Positions 24,083 to 31,877 of a DNA stretch of 48,026 bases are shown here, one piece after another. A program made the translations under genes and the position numbers. The stretch's first letter is position 1. Every line of letters starts with the position of its first letter. The stretch covers positions 64,001 to 112,026 of the forward strand of contig JARHXX010000011.1 of NCBI GenBank assembly GCA_029269125.1, read 5' to 3'. Under the pieces are notes generated by a model. The model was not told where the DNA came from and searched no databases. It saw nothing but the letters and a program-made list of their open reading frames with translations. The stretch comes from Kiritimatiellaeota bacterium B1221 (GTDB lineage: Bacteria; Verrucomicrobiota; Kiritimatiellia; SS1-B-03-39; UBA6053).

Positions 24083-24295
24083 CTAAAATTCTGGCGGGCC
24101 TACAGCCCGGCGCATGCCAGTCGTCGTGAAAAATCCAATCCCCGGCGAGTTGGGCTCGTTCGAGCTCTCTCTCCGTGGGATTGCGAAGGATATAACGAGG
24201 GTGCAAAACGTGAATATGATAAAAGTGGTGAACCTCTTATTTATTTAAGAAAAATAAGTCATGCATGAGCATTTTGCAAAAGCCGGTGACCGCCC

Positions 24296-26161
24296 TCAAA
24301 AGGTCCGGTAGATATTGAACGTCAACAGGTTTTGATCTTCATCCTTTTCCGATTTATAAACCGTGGACAAACCGAGTGAGCTGTTCTGACTGATAAAACG
24401 CCGCACTTCGAATTCCACCTTTTGACGATCTCCGGCATATCCCAATACCCCCCAGGTATGCCATCCGCGCAGGCCTGCGGAAAATTTTTCACCTGCAGAG
24501 GACACCCCCCATTCAACCCCCGGTTCCCAACTGAGATTGCTTTTCAGATTTGTATCCCACACCACCAACTGACTTAACATCAAGTACGCCTTCGCCCTTT
24601 CCCCTGTCCGTCGGGTGAATCCACTCGCAAAACGTCCGTAACTCCGAAGATGTTGAGGATGGAATGGATCGGCCTCGGCACCAAATGACACCGCCCAACT
24701 GAGGGGACGCACCCACGGTTCGGGTGGAGTTTGAGAACGGATATCCATCACGGTAAATTCATTTAAATAGATCTCTCCATCCTCCGGACGCCCCTGCACA
24801 TCCAGCTCGAACATTCGAATGGAACTCCCGGGTGGATAGCCCTGCGGGTCGTCCAGCCAATCATGGTAAGCCGCTCGAAGTTTTACCCCACTCACCAGAT
24901 CACCCGTCACCGTATCCCCTCCACCATAAACCGAAATTCGTCGGGGGGCATGGCCACTTTCTGGCGGCGCAGGAGCCGGAGGTTCCGACAGCGCCAGTTT
25001 CCCCAACTTACTGCGGGCCCGCAACAGTGGCAAAATCCTGGACCGGTATTCTTCGTTGCCCATGATCTGTTCCGTGTAAAGATACTGTACCCAGGCAATC
25101 ACCAAGCTTAGCATTTCCGGTGATTCTTCCCCGCTGAGTTCCTTGCCATCCACCAAAACCTCCACTTCCTTCAGTTCATCCACAGATAGTTTTTCCGCCA
25201 GAAAAGTCATCTCGGTCGCTTTGGAGGCCCGATATACCGGATCGTCCGTAATTCCGCTCCGGGTGATTTGCTGAAGCAAACTAACCGGCACCGCACTCAT
25301 GCGGAAACGCCGAACGATTTCCAAAGAAGGACGTGCGACCTGCAGCGGATAGAGCAGATTAAACGCACAGTTTTCTTTAAAAAAGAAATAGCGGCTTTCC
25401 AAAGACTGCAGCTCCCAAACATGTCGTAACAACATATCCAGCTCTTGTTCATTGAGCTGAAGTGGATACTCCCAAATATCCCGACGGTTCACCGCGGCAT
25501 ATTCTTCGACCTTGTCATAATAAGGCAGCATGGTGTAGACACCGTCGTAAAATCCCAAAATTCCTTTTACCGCAAATAAAGGTCCGAAAGAATCTTCCAC
25601 GTTCGCCGCGTAATTTACCGCCCGCGACAACAAACGGTCTTTCCCTTTCCGCTCCAACACCAGCAATAAATGTCCAAACATACTCGCCGGAGAATTTAAA
25701 TATGCAGAGGGATAAATCAAGGTGGCGGAATCAATCTGGAGTTCTGCCACACTCTCCCCATATTCCGGACAATCCCCTGCCGGAAAGACCTCATCCGGAA
25801 GTTCCAGTTTTTCCAGCAACCATTTTCGACGGGCGGGAAACCGGCAAGGGACACTTCGCTCCACCTGTTCCCGTTCCGGAGTTACAAAAGCTTTCAGAGT
25901 CGCCTGCAGCTCCAATTTGCGGTTGTGCTTTCCTTTAGGATGCAGAAAGAAACGCGCATCATCCATCCGACTGGAAATCCGTCCCCACATGGTCCGGTGA
26001 TAGTGCCCAAGGGTCCACCACTCCGGATCCTCCCACAATGTCTGCGCCTCAACCCGCGCCCACAATTCATCAAACAATTCATCTGCCTGAAGCGGAATCA
26101 AACAGAAGAAAAAAAGTACGCACAGCCGAAGCTGTGCGCAGAAGGATACAGGGAATTGCAT
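24296..26161 (-). CDS. DUF4105 (Lnb N-terminal periplasmic domain) protein
   Basis: The 621-residue protein has a signal peptide (cleavage near residue 26). Residues about 28-330 match the DUF4105 domain, which in Gram-positive Lnb is part of a lipoprotein N-acyl transferase: FFLHPKGKHNRKLELQATLK, TLIYPSAYLNSPASMFGHLL with H164, and RYFFFKENCAFNLLYPLQ with C265. H164 and C265 match the catalytic His/Cys pair described for Lnb. The C-terminal half (about 400-621) is rich in alternating strands and ends in TFNIYRTF, like an outer-membrane barrel (IRMFELDVQGRP, SLSWAVSFGAEAD-type strands). The role in Gram-negatives is unknown. It follows the DUF3015 gene by 10 bases. Confidence 0.85.
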   Translation of the reverse strand: MQFPVSFCAQLRLCVLFFFCLIPLQADELFDELWARVEAQTLWEDPEWWTLGHYHRTMWGRISSRMDDARFFLHPKGKHNRKLELQATLKAFVTPEREQVERSVPCRFPARRKWLLEKLELPDEVFPAGDCPEYGESVAELQIDSATLIYPSAYLNSPASMFGHLLLVLERKGKDRLLSRAVNYAANVEDSFGPLFAVKGILGFYDGVYTMLPYYDKVEEYAAVNRRDIWEYPLQLNEQELDMLLRHVWELQSLESRYFFFKENCAFNLLYPLQVARPSLEIVRRFRMSAVPVSLLQQITRSGITDDPVYRASKATEMTFLAEKLSVDELKEVEVLVDGKELSGEESPEMLSLVIAWVQYLYTEQIMGNEEYRSRILPLLRARSKLGKLALSEPPAPAPPESGHAPRRISVYGGGDTVTGDLVSGVKLRAAYHDWLDDPQGYPPGSSIRMFELDVQGRPEDGEIYLNEFTVMDIRSQTPPEPWVRPLSWAVSFGAEADPFHPQHLRSYGRFASGFTRRTGERAKAYLMLSQLVVWDTNLKSNLSWEPGVEWGVSSAGEKFSAGLRGWHTWGVLGYAGDRQKVEFEVRRFISQNSSLGLSTVYKSEKDEDQNLLTFNIYRTF

Positions 26162-26171
26162 CCTGTTTTAA

Positions 26172-26636
26172 TTAGATCAACGCTACAATGGAGCGGGTCA
26201 CTTCGTCGGCGTGTACATCCGAATCAACAAAGATCTTGTCGAAGTTCATTTGCATGGATGCGTAGAAGTCCGCGCGGTCCGCTTCGTTGATTTCAAGCAA
26301 GTCCGCGAGAGCACTCAGGTAAGCGCCTTCACCCACAGCCGCATTTGATGCGATATGATCCATGTTATCCGCAACAAACATTTCGACTTCTTTGGTTGAA
26401 ACAAAACCTTCGGATTGATCACAGTTTAAGGTTCCGGAAGAAACCGCAAAAGTTTGGTTACCGGAAATGCCATTCAAAGTGGCGCCAACCACGTGGGAAA
26501 CCATACCGGTCTCATCACCGAGGGCCATACTTCCCAATCCGCATCCGCAGTTTTCACGAACTGTGCCTGCAGCAAAAACCTGAGTTCCTGCAAAACCAAG
26601 ACCTGCAACCAGTACCAATGTAAGTTTATTCTTCAT
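26172..26636 (-). CDS. DUF3015 family periplasmic protein
   Basis: The 154-residue protein has a signal peptide (MKNKLTLVLVAGLGFAG ending in VFAAG). The mature part starts with CGCGLGSMALGDE, the glycine and cysteine-rich signature of DUF3015, and continues with GATLNGISGNQTFAVSSGTL and a helical tail with MFVADNMDHIA, GEGAYLSALADLLEI and FYASMQMNFDKIF. DUF3015 proteins have no known function. From memory, they often stand beside DUF4105 genes, as here, which suggests one functional unit in the envelope. An AT-rich leader and a stop-free start at 26636 fit. Confidence 0.85.
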   Translation of the reverse strand: MKNKLTLVLVAGLGFAGTQVFAAGTVRENCGCGLGSMALGDETGMVSHVVGATLNGISGNQTFAVSSGTLNCDQSEGFVSTKEVEMFVADNMDHIASNAAVGEGAYLSALADLLEINEADRADFYASMQMNFDKIFVDSDVHADEVTRSIVALI

Positions 26637-26850
26637 AATGTTCCTTTAATTAATTTAAGAGTTCTTCCAACCTTCAAAACCTGAAGGGTTACCGAAATTT
26701 AAACTTCTATCCTATAGGGAGACAAGCAGAAATATGGTGATTCCTATGAAAAAAATTCATGCGGGAAGCATGATGGCTTACACAGGCGAAAATCTCGTGA
26801 GACGGAGGGCCGGCCTCCGCCATCATCTATTCGTAATTCCTCATCCCAAA

Positions 26851-27221
26851 AAGTGAGTGGCTGTAAGCCGGATTCTGTCCGGGACCGAAGTCCCTGGTCA
26901 GTCATGTATCTATGCGATCTACCCGGAACGGTTCCTGTCCGAAAACAGGAGCCAAGCGAGCCACCTGTGCCGTTCCCTATGTGATCTTGCTCCGGATGGG
27001 GTTTATCATGCGGCCCTGCTCTCGCGCGGACCCGGTGGGCTCTTACCCCACCCTTTCACCCTTACCCCGGAACAAGCCCGGGGCGGTTTGCTTTCTGCGA
27101 CACTTTCCATCCCCCGCGATTCACACGGAGTTTCCTGCTTTAACAACAGGACATCCTGCTCTATGGAGTCCGGACTTTCCTCCCTCCGCCGAAACGGAGA
27201 GCGACTGACCGCCACTCACGC
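26851..27221 (-). ncRNA. rnpB: RNase P RNA, bacterial class A
   Basis: This is the catalytic RNA that matures tRNA 5' ends. On the minus strand it shows the universal GAGGAAAGTCCGGACTCC block followed by ATAGAGCAGGATG, then GCGCGAGAGCAGGGCCGC, AACCCCATCCGGAGCAAG, and near the 3' end ACAGAATCCGGCTTACAG. The outer stem P1 is perfect: GTGAGTGGC at the 5' end (27211-27219) pairs with GCCACTCAC (26853-26861). A run of five Ts follows the 3' end. The boundaries are set by P1 and are accurate to a few bases. Confidence 0.95.
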
Positions 27222-27363
27222 TCCACATACCCCTTTCCCTCAGCCTCCGCAAGTCCCATCGCAAACGGAGTTCCCACCGGCATGCGCCAGCGCTTGACAT
27301 CATTTAGATGAACGGACGGAGACACGACGTTCGCTCTATATATTTGCGGCTCGGTATTTTTTT

Positions 27364-27452
27364 AACCGCAGATGAACGCAGATGCCCGGGTTGTCTTCAA
27401 AGTAAATCTGGATGGGGGTTATCTGCATTCATCAGCGTATATCCCTGCGGTT
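27364..27452. repeat. AACCGCAGAT-type imperfect palindromic element
   Basis: The left arm AACCGCAGATGAACGCAGAT and the right arm, read as reverse complement (AACCGCAGGGATATACGCTG, then ATGAATGCAGAT), form an imperfect inverted repeat around about 37 bases. Sequences of the type ATCTGCGTTCATCTGCGGTT are known as dispersed intergenic repeats in several bacterial phyla (from memory). Confidence 0.7.
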
Positions 27453-27507
27453 TGAATTCTAGCTCTTGCTCTGCCATCATTCTCATATGCAAAACCGGGA
27501 ACCCGTA

Positions 27508-27524
27508 AATATTTCACCTGTTGC
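27508..27524. repeat. 17-base repeat shared with the region upstream of the transposase
   Basis: AATATTTCACCTGTTGC is identical to 12521-12537. Both copies are intergenic and in the same orientation. Confidence 0.6.
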
Positions 27525-27818
27525 ACTTTTGCTATAAGCCTGCATTCCTCCTCAACGTTTCGCTTCTTACCCACACAAACTACAAACATATTCGTAACAT
27601 TTACAAAACAGACAAACATTATTGTATCATAAAATAATTTTTCAATGGATTTGAACAGAATTTGATAGGCAAAGTCTCAGTACATAGTTCACAATCATTG
27701 GAAATGACACCTGAGAATTTATTTTTCAAAATAAGTAAAACCTTTCTGTAAGCAAACCATCCATAGATCGAACTAATAGAAAATCGTAGAAGTAAACCAG
27801 TTAACCTTGGACAAGATC

Positions 27819-28682
27819 ATGAGCGAAAACGACAGTACATTCAGAGCCTATTTGCGGAGCATTTCTCAGGAACCGCTGCTCACCCGCGAAGAAGAAAACG
27901 AATTAGCCGTTTATATTAAGCAGGGAGACCCCGAAGCCATTGAGAAAATGGTGAAAGCCAATTTACGTCTGGTAGTGAAAATCGCACGGAATTATTCTGG
28001 ATTGGGCGTTTCCCTCATGGATTTGATTGCCGAAGGAAATATTGGCCTCATGAAGGCTGTAGAGCGTTTCGACCCCGAAAAAGGTGGAAAAATGAGCACC
28101 TACGGAGCTTGGTGGATCAAGCAGGCCATTAAACGTGCCCTCACCAACCAGAGCAAAACCATTCGGCTGCCCTCTCACATGCTGGAAAAGTTGAATCGTA
28201 TTCGCAAATTCAGCTATGAATACCACGAACAGCATGGGCACGAACCCGGCAACAAGGAAATCGCCGAACATATGGGCGTGAAACCCGGTCAAATTGCCCA
28301 TTGGAAAGCAATGTCCTTTAATCCCTCCTCGCTTGATGCCCCCATTGGGGACGATGATGGCGGCGGGAGCTTTTCCGATCTGCTGTCTGATAGCAAATCA
28401 CGAAACGGCTTTGATATACTGGATGATTTACAGGTACGGGAAAATGTGACCGATCTGCTTGGACACCTGGACGAACGCGAACTGAAAATCTTAAATTACC
28501 GTTATGGTTTGGATGGAAACGATCCGCAAACCCTCGAAGCGGTCGGTGAGCATTTCCAGATTACCCGCGAAAGGGTTCGACAGATCCAGAAAAGTGCGCT
28601 TGAAAAGTTGAAAGGCTTATTGGATGATATCAATGAGCCCAACTTGGACCATGATGAATCAAACCACGCACTTGCCTCCTGA
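27819..28682 (+). CDS. RNA polymerase sigma factor, RpoD/SigA-like group
   Basis: The 287-residue protein is a sigma-70 family factor that directs RNA polymerase to promoters. It contains region 1.2 (STFRAYLRSISQEPLLTREE), region 2 (MVKANLRLVVKIARNYSGLG, LMDLIAEGNIGLMKAVERFD, STYGAWWIKQAIKRAL), region 3 (TIRLPSHMLEKLNRI) and region 4 (LDERELKILNYRYGLDG, ITRERVRQIQKSALEKLKGL). It lacks region 1.1 and is shorter than a housekeeping RpoD, so it is probably a group 2 factor comparable to RpoS/HrdB types. ATG at 27819 is preferred to a TTG four codons earlier. The apt gene begins inside its 3' end. Confidence 0.92.
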   Translation: MSENDSTFRAYLRSISQEPLLTREEENELAVYIKQGDPEAIEKMVKANLRLVVKIARNYSGLGVSLMDLIAEGNIGLMKAVERFDPEKGGKMSTYGAWWIKQAIKRALTNQSKTIRLPSHMLEKLNRIRKFSYEYHEQHGHEPGNKEIAEHMGVKPGQIAHWKAMSFNPSSLDAPIGDDDGGGSFSDLLSDSKSRNGFDILDDLQVRENVTDLLGHLDERELKILNYRYGLDGNDPQTLEAVGEHFQITRERVRQIQKSALEKLKGLLDDINEPNLDHDESNHALAS

Positions 28683-29214
28683 ACTCGACCTCGACCTTTT
28701 AACAAGTCATATCCATGACGTGCCGGACTTTCCCAAGCCCGGCATCGTCTTTAAGGATATTACCCCGCTTTGCGCGGATGCCAAAGCCTTCAAGCATTTC
28801 ATTGATGTGCTGGCAGCGCATTATCGGCCTCAAAAACCCGATCTTATTGTGGCCGTGGATGCGCGGGGCTTTGTATTCGGCGGCCCCCTGGCCTATCAAC
28901 TCGATACCGGAGTCGTGCTGGTCCGCAAAAAAGGCAAATTACCTGCCAATACTATTCAAGCTGAATATGACCTCGAATATGGCTCTGCCACTCTGGAGAT
29001 GCATCTGAATGCCATCAAACCCGGTCAACGGGTGGTCATCATCGATGATCTGCTCGCCACCGGCGGAACGGTGGAAGCCACCATCGACCTCTGCCGCCAG
29101 CAAAAAGCCGAAATCATTGGCTGCGCCTTCCTGGTAGAGCTGGCATTTCTTAACGGCAGAAATAAACTGGGCGACATCCCGGTCTTTTGCCCCATTGAAG
29201 TAGCTGGTGAATGA
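28654..29214 (+). CDS. apt: Adenine phosphoribosyltransferase
   Basis: Apt salvages adenine to AMP with PRPP in the cytoplasm. From ATG at 28654 it has 187 residues, slightly longer than E. coli Apt. The start region ends in HIHDVPDFPKPGIVFKDITP, a family hallmark. It then has VDARGFVFGGPLAYQL, LVRKKGKLPANTIQAEYDLE (with the base-contacting lysine region) and the PRPP loop VVIIDDLLATGGT. ATG at 28651 or 28654 are equally possible; both lie inside the end of the sigma gene, so the two genes are coupled. Its TGA overlaps the ATG of the following small gene. Confidence 0.95.
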   Translation: MNQTTHLPPELDLDLLTSHIHDVPDFPKPGIVFKDITPLCADAKAFKHFIDVLAAHYRPQKPDLIVAVDARGFVFGGPLAYQLDTGVVLVRKKGKLPANTIQAEYDLEYGSATLEMHLNAIKPGQRVVIIDDLLATGGTVEATIDLCRQQKAEIIGCAFLVELAFLNGRNKLGDIPVFCPIEVAGE

Positions 29215-29480
29215 AACCGGTCCTCCGCATTTTAGTGATCCTGATTTCGATCGCCATCGTGGTCATTGCCCTGCTGCCCCCTAAAAAAACAGAAGAACCT
29301 CAAACCGCCTCCACCCCTGAGGCCTCAGCGGTTCCAGAAAAAAAAACCGCTCCCAACTCCCAAAAACTTATTAGAGATATTTTAGGAGGCGCCGCCATCG
29401 ATAGCGGAAAACAAGCGAAGGAGAAAATCTCCGGGGTGAATCAGAAACGTGAGCAGGATTTCGAAGAGCTGGGTTTGTAA
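29211..29480 (+). CDS. Small membrane-anchored protein of unknown function
   Basis: The 89-residue protein has one N-terminal hydrophobic segment (VLRILVILISIAIVVIALL, residues 4-22). A proline, threonine and alanine-rich linker follows (about 27-50), then a short helical tail (LIRDILGGAAIDSGKQAKEK, EQDFEELGL). The layout suggests a periplasmic or cytosolic tail anchored in the inner membrane. It overlaps apt by ATGA, so it is translated in the same operon. No family is recognised. Confidence 0.65.
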   Translation: MKPVLRILVILISIAIVVIALLPPKKTEEPQTASTPEASAVPEKKTAPNSQKLIRDILGGAAIDSGKQAKEKISGVNQKREQDFEELGL

Positions 29481-29516
29481 ACAAATCCCTGTGGCGGCGG
29501 CGAACAACCCATGCCC

Positions 29517-30641
29517 TTAACGCTCCGTCATAAACCCTAAGGCCCGGAAAACCTCCCGCTCTCCCTCCGGTACCCCCATCAACCGCGTAGCGGAAAACTC
29601 TCTGCGATCCCGATAGTTCCGTCGCTGACTCACAAAACGCTCCTTCATCGGCATTTCTGTCCTCCGGAGACGTTCATCATCAAATCGGATATCATAACAG
29701 GCTTTTACCGCAGCCCCCAACCGGGATTCAAAACTCTCAAATTCTGAAACATCCACTTCTGAATGTACCGGTGCCGGCATCAGTTCCCCGGGATCCCAAA
29801 CCGGAACCTCCAAACCAAAACAGGAAACAAGCTGTTCACGAATTTGACGGGTTCCATTGACTTTTCCTTCCACCGAATGCCCAGCAATATGCGGTGTCCC
29901 CAAATCCGCCACCGCCAACAATTCTTCGGGTATGCAAGGCTCCGGATCCCACACATCCAGGACCAACCAAGACAAATGTGCTTGTATCCGCGCTTCCCGC
30001 ACCGCGTCTCCATCCATCACTTCCCCCCGACAGGCATTGATCAACACCGCCCCTTCCCTCAATTTCCCAATTTCCAATTCTCCCATCAACCCGCGGGTAG
30101 GCCAGAGACCTTCTTCAACCAAGGGCACATGAATCGTTACCACATCCGCTTTTTCCAACAGCGTTTCCAAATCCACATAAGGTCCAGACGCCCCTGCGGC
30201 CTCTTTGGGCGGATCATTCAGGAGTACGTCACATCCCAAAGCACGCAGTTTTTTTTCTACCCGCGTTCCCACCTGGCCATGCCCAATAATACCCACCGTC
30301 TTGCCGGTAAAAGTCCACCCCGGCGCCTCCAGCAGCGCCGCCACCACATATTCAGAAACTCCATTGGCATTGCAGCCCGGTGCCGAAGCAAACTGAACGC
30401 CTAACTTGTCCAGCTCGTCTAAATTTGCATGGTCTGTCCCCGCAGTACAGGTTCCCGCAAATTTCACGCTTGAACCCGCCAGCAATTCCGCATTTAAACG
30501 GGTTTTGGATCGGGTAATCACCGCATCGGCATCGTGGACGGCCGCCCCATCGATATCGGATTCGCCCAGCCATTTTAATTCCCCCAAAGAGGTGAAAGCT
30601 TCCCGCCCTAAACTAACGCTGTTTGCGCAAATGATTTTCAT
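29517..30641 (-). CDS. pdxB: 4-phosphoerythronate dehydrogenase
   Basis: PdxB is an NAD-dependent 2-hydroxyacid dehydrogenase that oxidises 4-phospho-erythronate in the DXP-dependent pathway to pyridoxal phosphate. From ATG at 30641 the protein has 374 residues. It begins MKIICANSVSLGREAF as PdxB does. It contains SVKFAGTCTAGTDHANLDEL, the Rossmann motif GIIGHGQVGTRVEKKLRALG, the catalytic arginine region VLINACRGEVMDGDAV, the glutamate region LVLDVWDPEPCIPEELL and the catalytic histidine in GTPHIAGHSVEGKVNGT. The last motif (AGHSxEGKxxGT) is specific to PdxB. A longer frame to 30704 crosses the FHA gene and is rejected. Transcription is divergent from the FHA gene. Confidence 0.92.
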   Translation of the reverse strand: MKIICANSVSLGREAFTSLGELKWLGESDIDGAAVHDADAVITRSKTRLNAELLAGSSVKFAGTCTAGTDHANLDELDKLGVQFASAPGCNANGVSEYVVAALLEAPGWTFTGKTVGIIGHGQVGTRVEKKLRALGCDVLLNDPPKEAAGASGPYVDLETLLEKADVVTIHVPLVEEGLWPTRGLMGELEIGKLREGAVLINACRGEVMDGDAVREARIQAHLSWLVLDVWDPEPCIPEELLAVADLGTPHIAGHSVEGKVNGTRQIREQLVSCFGLEVPVWDPGELMPAPVHSEVDVSEFESFESRLGAAVKACYDIRFDDERLRRTEMPMKERFVSQRRNYRDRREFSATRLMGVPEGEREVFRALGFMTER

Positions 30642-30681
30642 GCGTTGCAAATTCCTGAAAAGTTGTTCATAATCATTTTCC

Positions 30682-31254
30682 ATGGTTATCCTCAAAACAC
30701 TCAACGATCAAATCCAAATTCAGATTCAGGAGGGGCAGAACCTTTTACTGGGACGCCTGCTGAAATGTGATATTGCCTTGGAAGATGTCTCCATCTCTTC
30801 CCAACATGCCCGCCTCAAGCTCAAAGACGGACATCTGCGGGTGGTCGATATGGACAGTACCAACGGCACCCGCCTGAATTACCAGCTCGTCACCCATCCC
30901 GTATACTTACAGGATGGCGACACCATCGAATTCGGAAATGTCACCTTTGTGGTGGACGGACCCTCACTGACCGCACCCGAAGAACCCAACCCTTCCGCGC
31001 AGACCATGACCTCACTGGAGCCGATTGAGGCCTCTCAGAAATTGGAAGATACCATGATCTCTTCCTTGGAGCTTTCCGAGGAAGAACTTTCGGAAGCGAA
31101 TCAAGTAGAGACATCCAAAAATCATATTCCCGAAAGCATGGATGTGGACCACCACCAGCCCGTACGCCTGGCTTTTGCACTGGCTTTATTCCTAATTGTC
31201 ATCAGCGGGATTCTCCTTCTGCTCCATTTATGGAACACCCCCCCACATATTTAA
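30682..31254 (+). CDS. FHA domain protein with C-terminal membrane anchor
   Basis: The 190-residue protein starts with a forkhead-associated domain, a phosphothreonine reader: LLLGRLLKCDIALEDVSISS, QHARLKLKDGHLRVVDMDST, NGTRLNYQLV and LQDGDTIEFGNVTFVV (residues about 20-93). An acidic linker follows (PSAQTMTSLEPIEASQ to EEELSEANQV). A single transmembrane segment ends the protein (LAFALALFLIVISGILLLLH). The FHA domain is therefore cytosolic and tail-anchored. The pseudopilin gene starts inside its last codons. An association with the secretion machinery (FHA domains occur with secretion systems) is suggested only by position. Confidence 0.88.
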   Translation: MVILKTLNDQIQIQIQEGQNLLLGRLLKCDIALEDVSISSQHARLKLKDGHLRVVDMDSTNGTRLNYQLVTHPVYLQDGDTIEFGNVTFVVDGPSLTAPEEPNPSAQTMTSLEPIEASQKLEDTMISSLELSEEELSEANQVETSKNHIPESMDVDHHQPVRLAFALALFLIVISGILLLLHLWNTPPHI

Positions 31255-31841
31255 ACACCCGCTCCCGCGGTTTCTCCCTCATCGAACTGCTGATCGCCCT
31301 CTCCCTCGTATCCGTGGTGATGGCACTGGCCTGGATCATTCTCGACAGCACCCGGCAAGTGGCGGATGAGATACAGACTCCCATTGAGCCTCCTTTGCAA
31401 CCGCTGTGGAATCAACTGGAATTTGAATTCGACCATCACCTGCCCCAACCCACAAACACCAAATTTCCCTCTCTCCGCTTTTCTGAAAAAACCGGACTGG
31501 AAATGATCAGCCTCCTCCCCGGACCGGAAAATGTCCCCTTACAAACTGAACTGCACTATTGGGTGGATGAAGAAGGTCTAAAAAAAAGCATCCACATTTC
31601 ATACCCCCCCACGGCTCAAACCAATTTGATCACTGCCGATGTTGCGTCTCTCCGCGTTTGGGCACGGAGAGGGGAAGAGGAAATCCTCCATTACCCCCTT
31701 GAACAAAAAACCGCCCTTCCACACATCATCAAAATGGAACTTCGCAGCGCAGATGGCACCTCGTTTACCCGGGAATGGTTTTTGCCATCTTCCCTGCACG
31801 CCTCATCCACAACCTTTGAAAACGAAGATCCTGCAGAATGA
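31230..31841 (+). CDS. Type II secretion-like pseudopilin (GspJ-type)
   Basis: The 203-residue protein has a prepilin peptidase site: RSRG|FSLIELLIALSLVSVVM, with glutamate at +5 of the mature chain (E19) and a methylatable phenylalanine at +1. The hydrophobic helix is followed by a globular domain (LWNQLEFEFDHHLPQ, LRFSEKTGLEMISLLPG, LHYWVDEEGLKKSIHISY, IIKMELRSADGTSFTREWF). The long DSTRQV-type helix and late RSADG strand resemble minor pseudopilins of the GspJ/PulJ type, but the exact subtype is uncertain. It starts within the end of the FHA gene. Together with the GspC-like protein at 21 kb it suggests a dispersed type II secretion or pilus-like system. Confidence 0.8.
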   Translation: MEHPPTYLNTRSRGFSLIELLIALSLVSVVMALAWIILDSTRQVADEIQTPIEPPLQPLWNQLEFEFDHHLPQPTNTKFPSLRFSEKTGLEMISLLPGPENVPLQTELHYWVDEEGLKKSIHISYPPTAQTNLITADVASLRVWARRGEEEILHYPLEQKTALPHIIKMELRSADGTSFTREWFLPSSLHASSTTFENEDPAE

Positions 31842-31877
31842 TTTGTAAGGGCGGCACAGGAGTTTCGTACTATCTAC

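Larger units (their letters stand above)
23621..24295. repeat. Hairpin-rich non-coding repeat region
   Basis: I see no credible gene in this 675-base stretch. It is a string of palindromes: a stem-loop at 23689-23718 (GTGCC/GGCAC outside, CTCCC/GGGAG inside), a long AT-rich hairpin at 23757-23799, GCCC-GAA-GGGC at 23810-23820, a pair of related GC hairpins at 23924-23949 and 24057-24082, GCGGAC-TGAAG-GTCCGC at 23970-23986 and CGGGC-CTACA-GCCCG at 24095-24109. This resembles REP/BIME clusters moved by RAYT enzymes. Confidence 0.75.
27222..27818. other. Intergenic region between rnpB and the sigma-factor gene
   Basis: It holds the upstream sequence of rnpB (minus) and of the sigma factor gene (plus). 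In it are the palindromic element at 27364-27452 and a 17-base repeat at 27508-27524. The final 200 bases are AT-rich and probably contain the sigma-gene promoter; I cannot point to convincing -35/-10 boxes. Confidence 0.5.

Noticed and set aside
23689..24109. CRISPR-like array in the hairpin cluster
   Set aside because: Repeats differ from one another in sequence and spacing, and no cas gene is present.
26747..26854. 36-codon frame upstream of the rnpB 3' end
   Set aside because: It runs into the RNase P RNA and contains a REP-like palindrome; no ribosome site or homology is visible.
26857..27297. 146-codon frame on the plus strand across rnpB
   Set aside because: It is the complement of a highly conserved structured RNA, not a protein gene.
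27419..27619. 66-codon frame on the minus strand
   Set aside because: It overlaps a palindromic repeat element and reads through the shared 17-mer; it shows no signal or domain.
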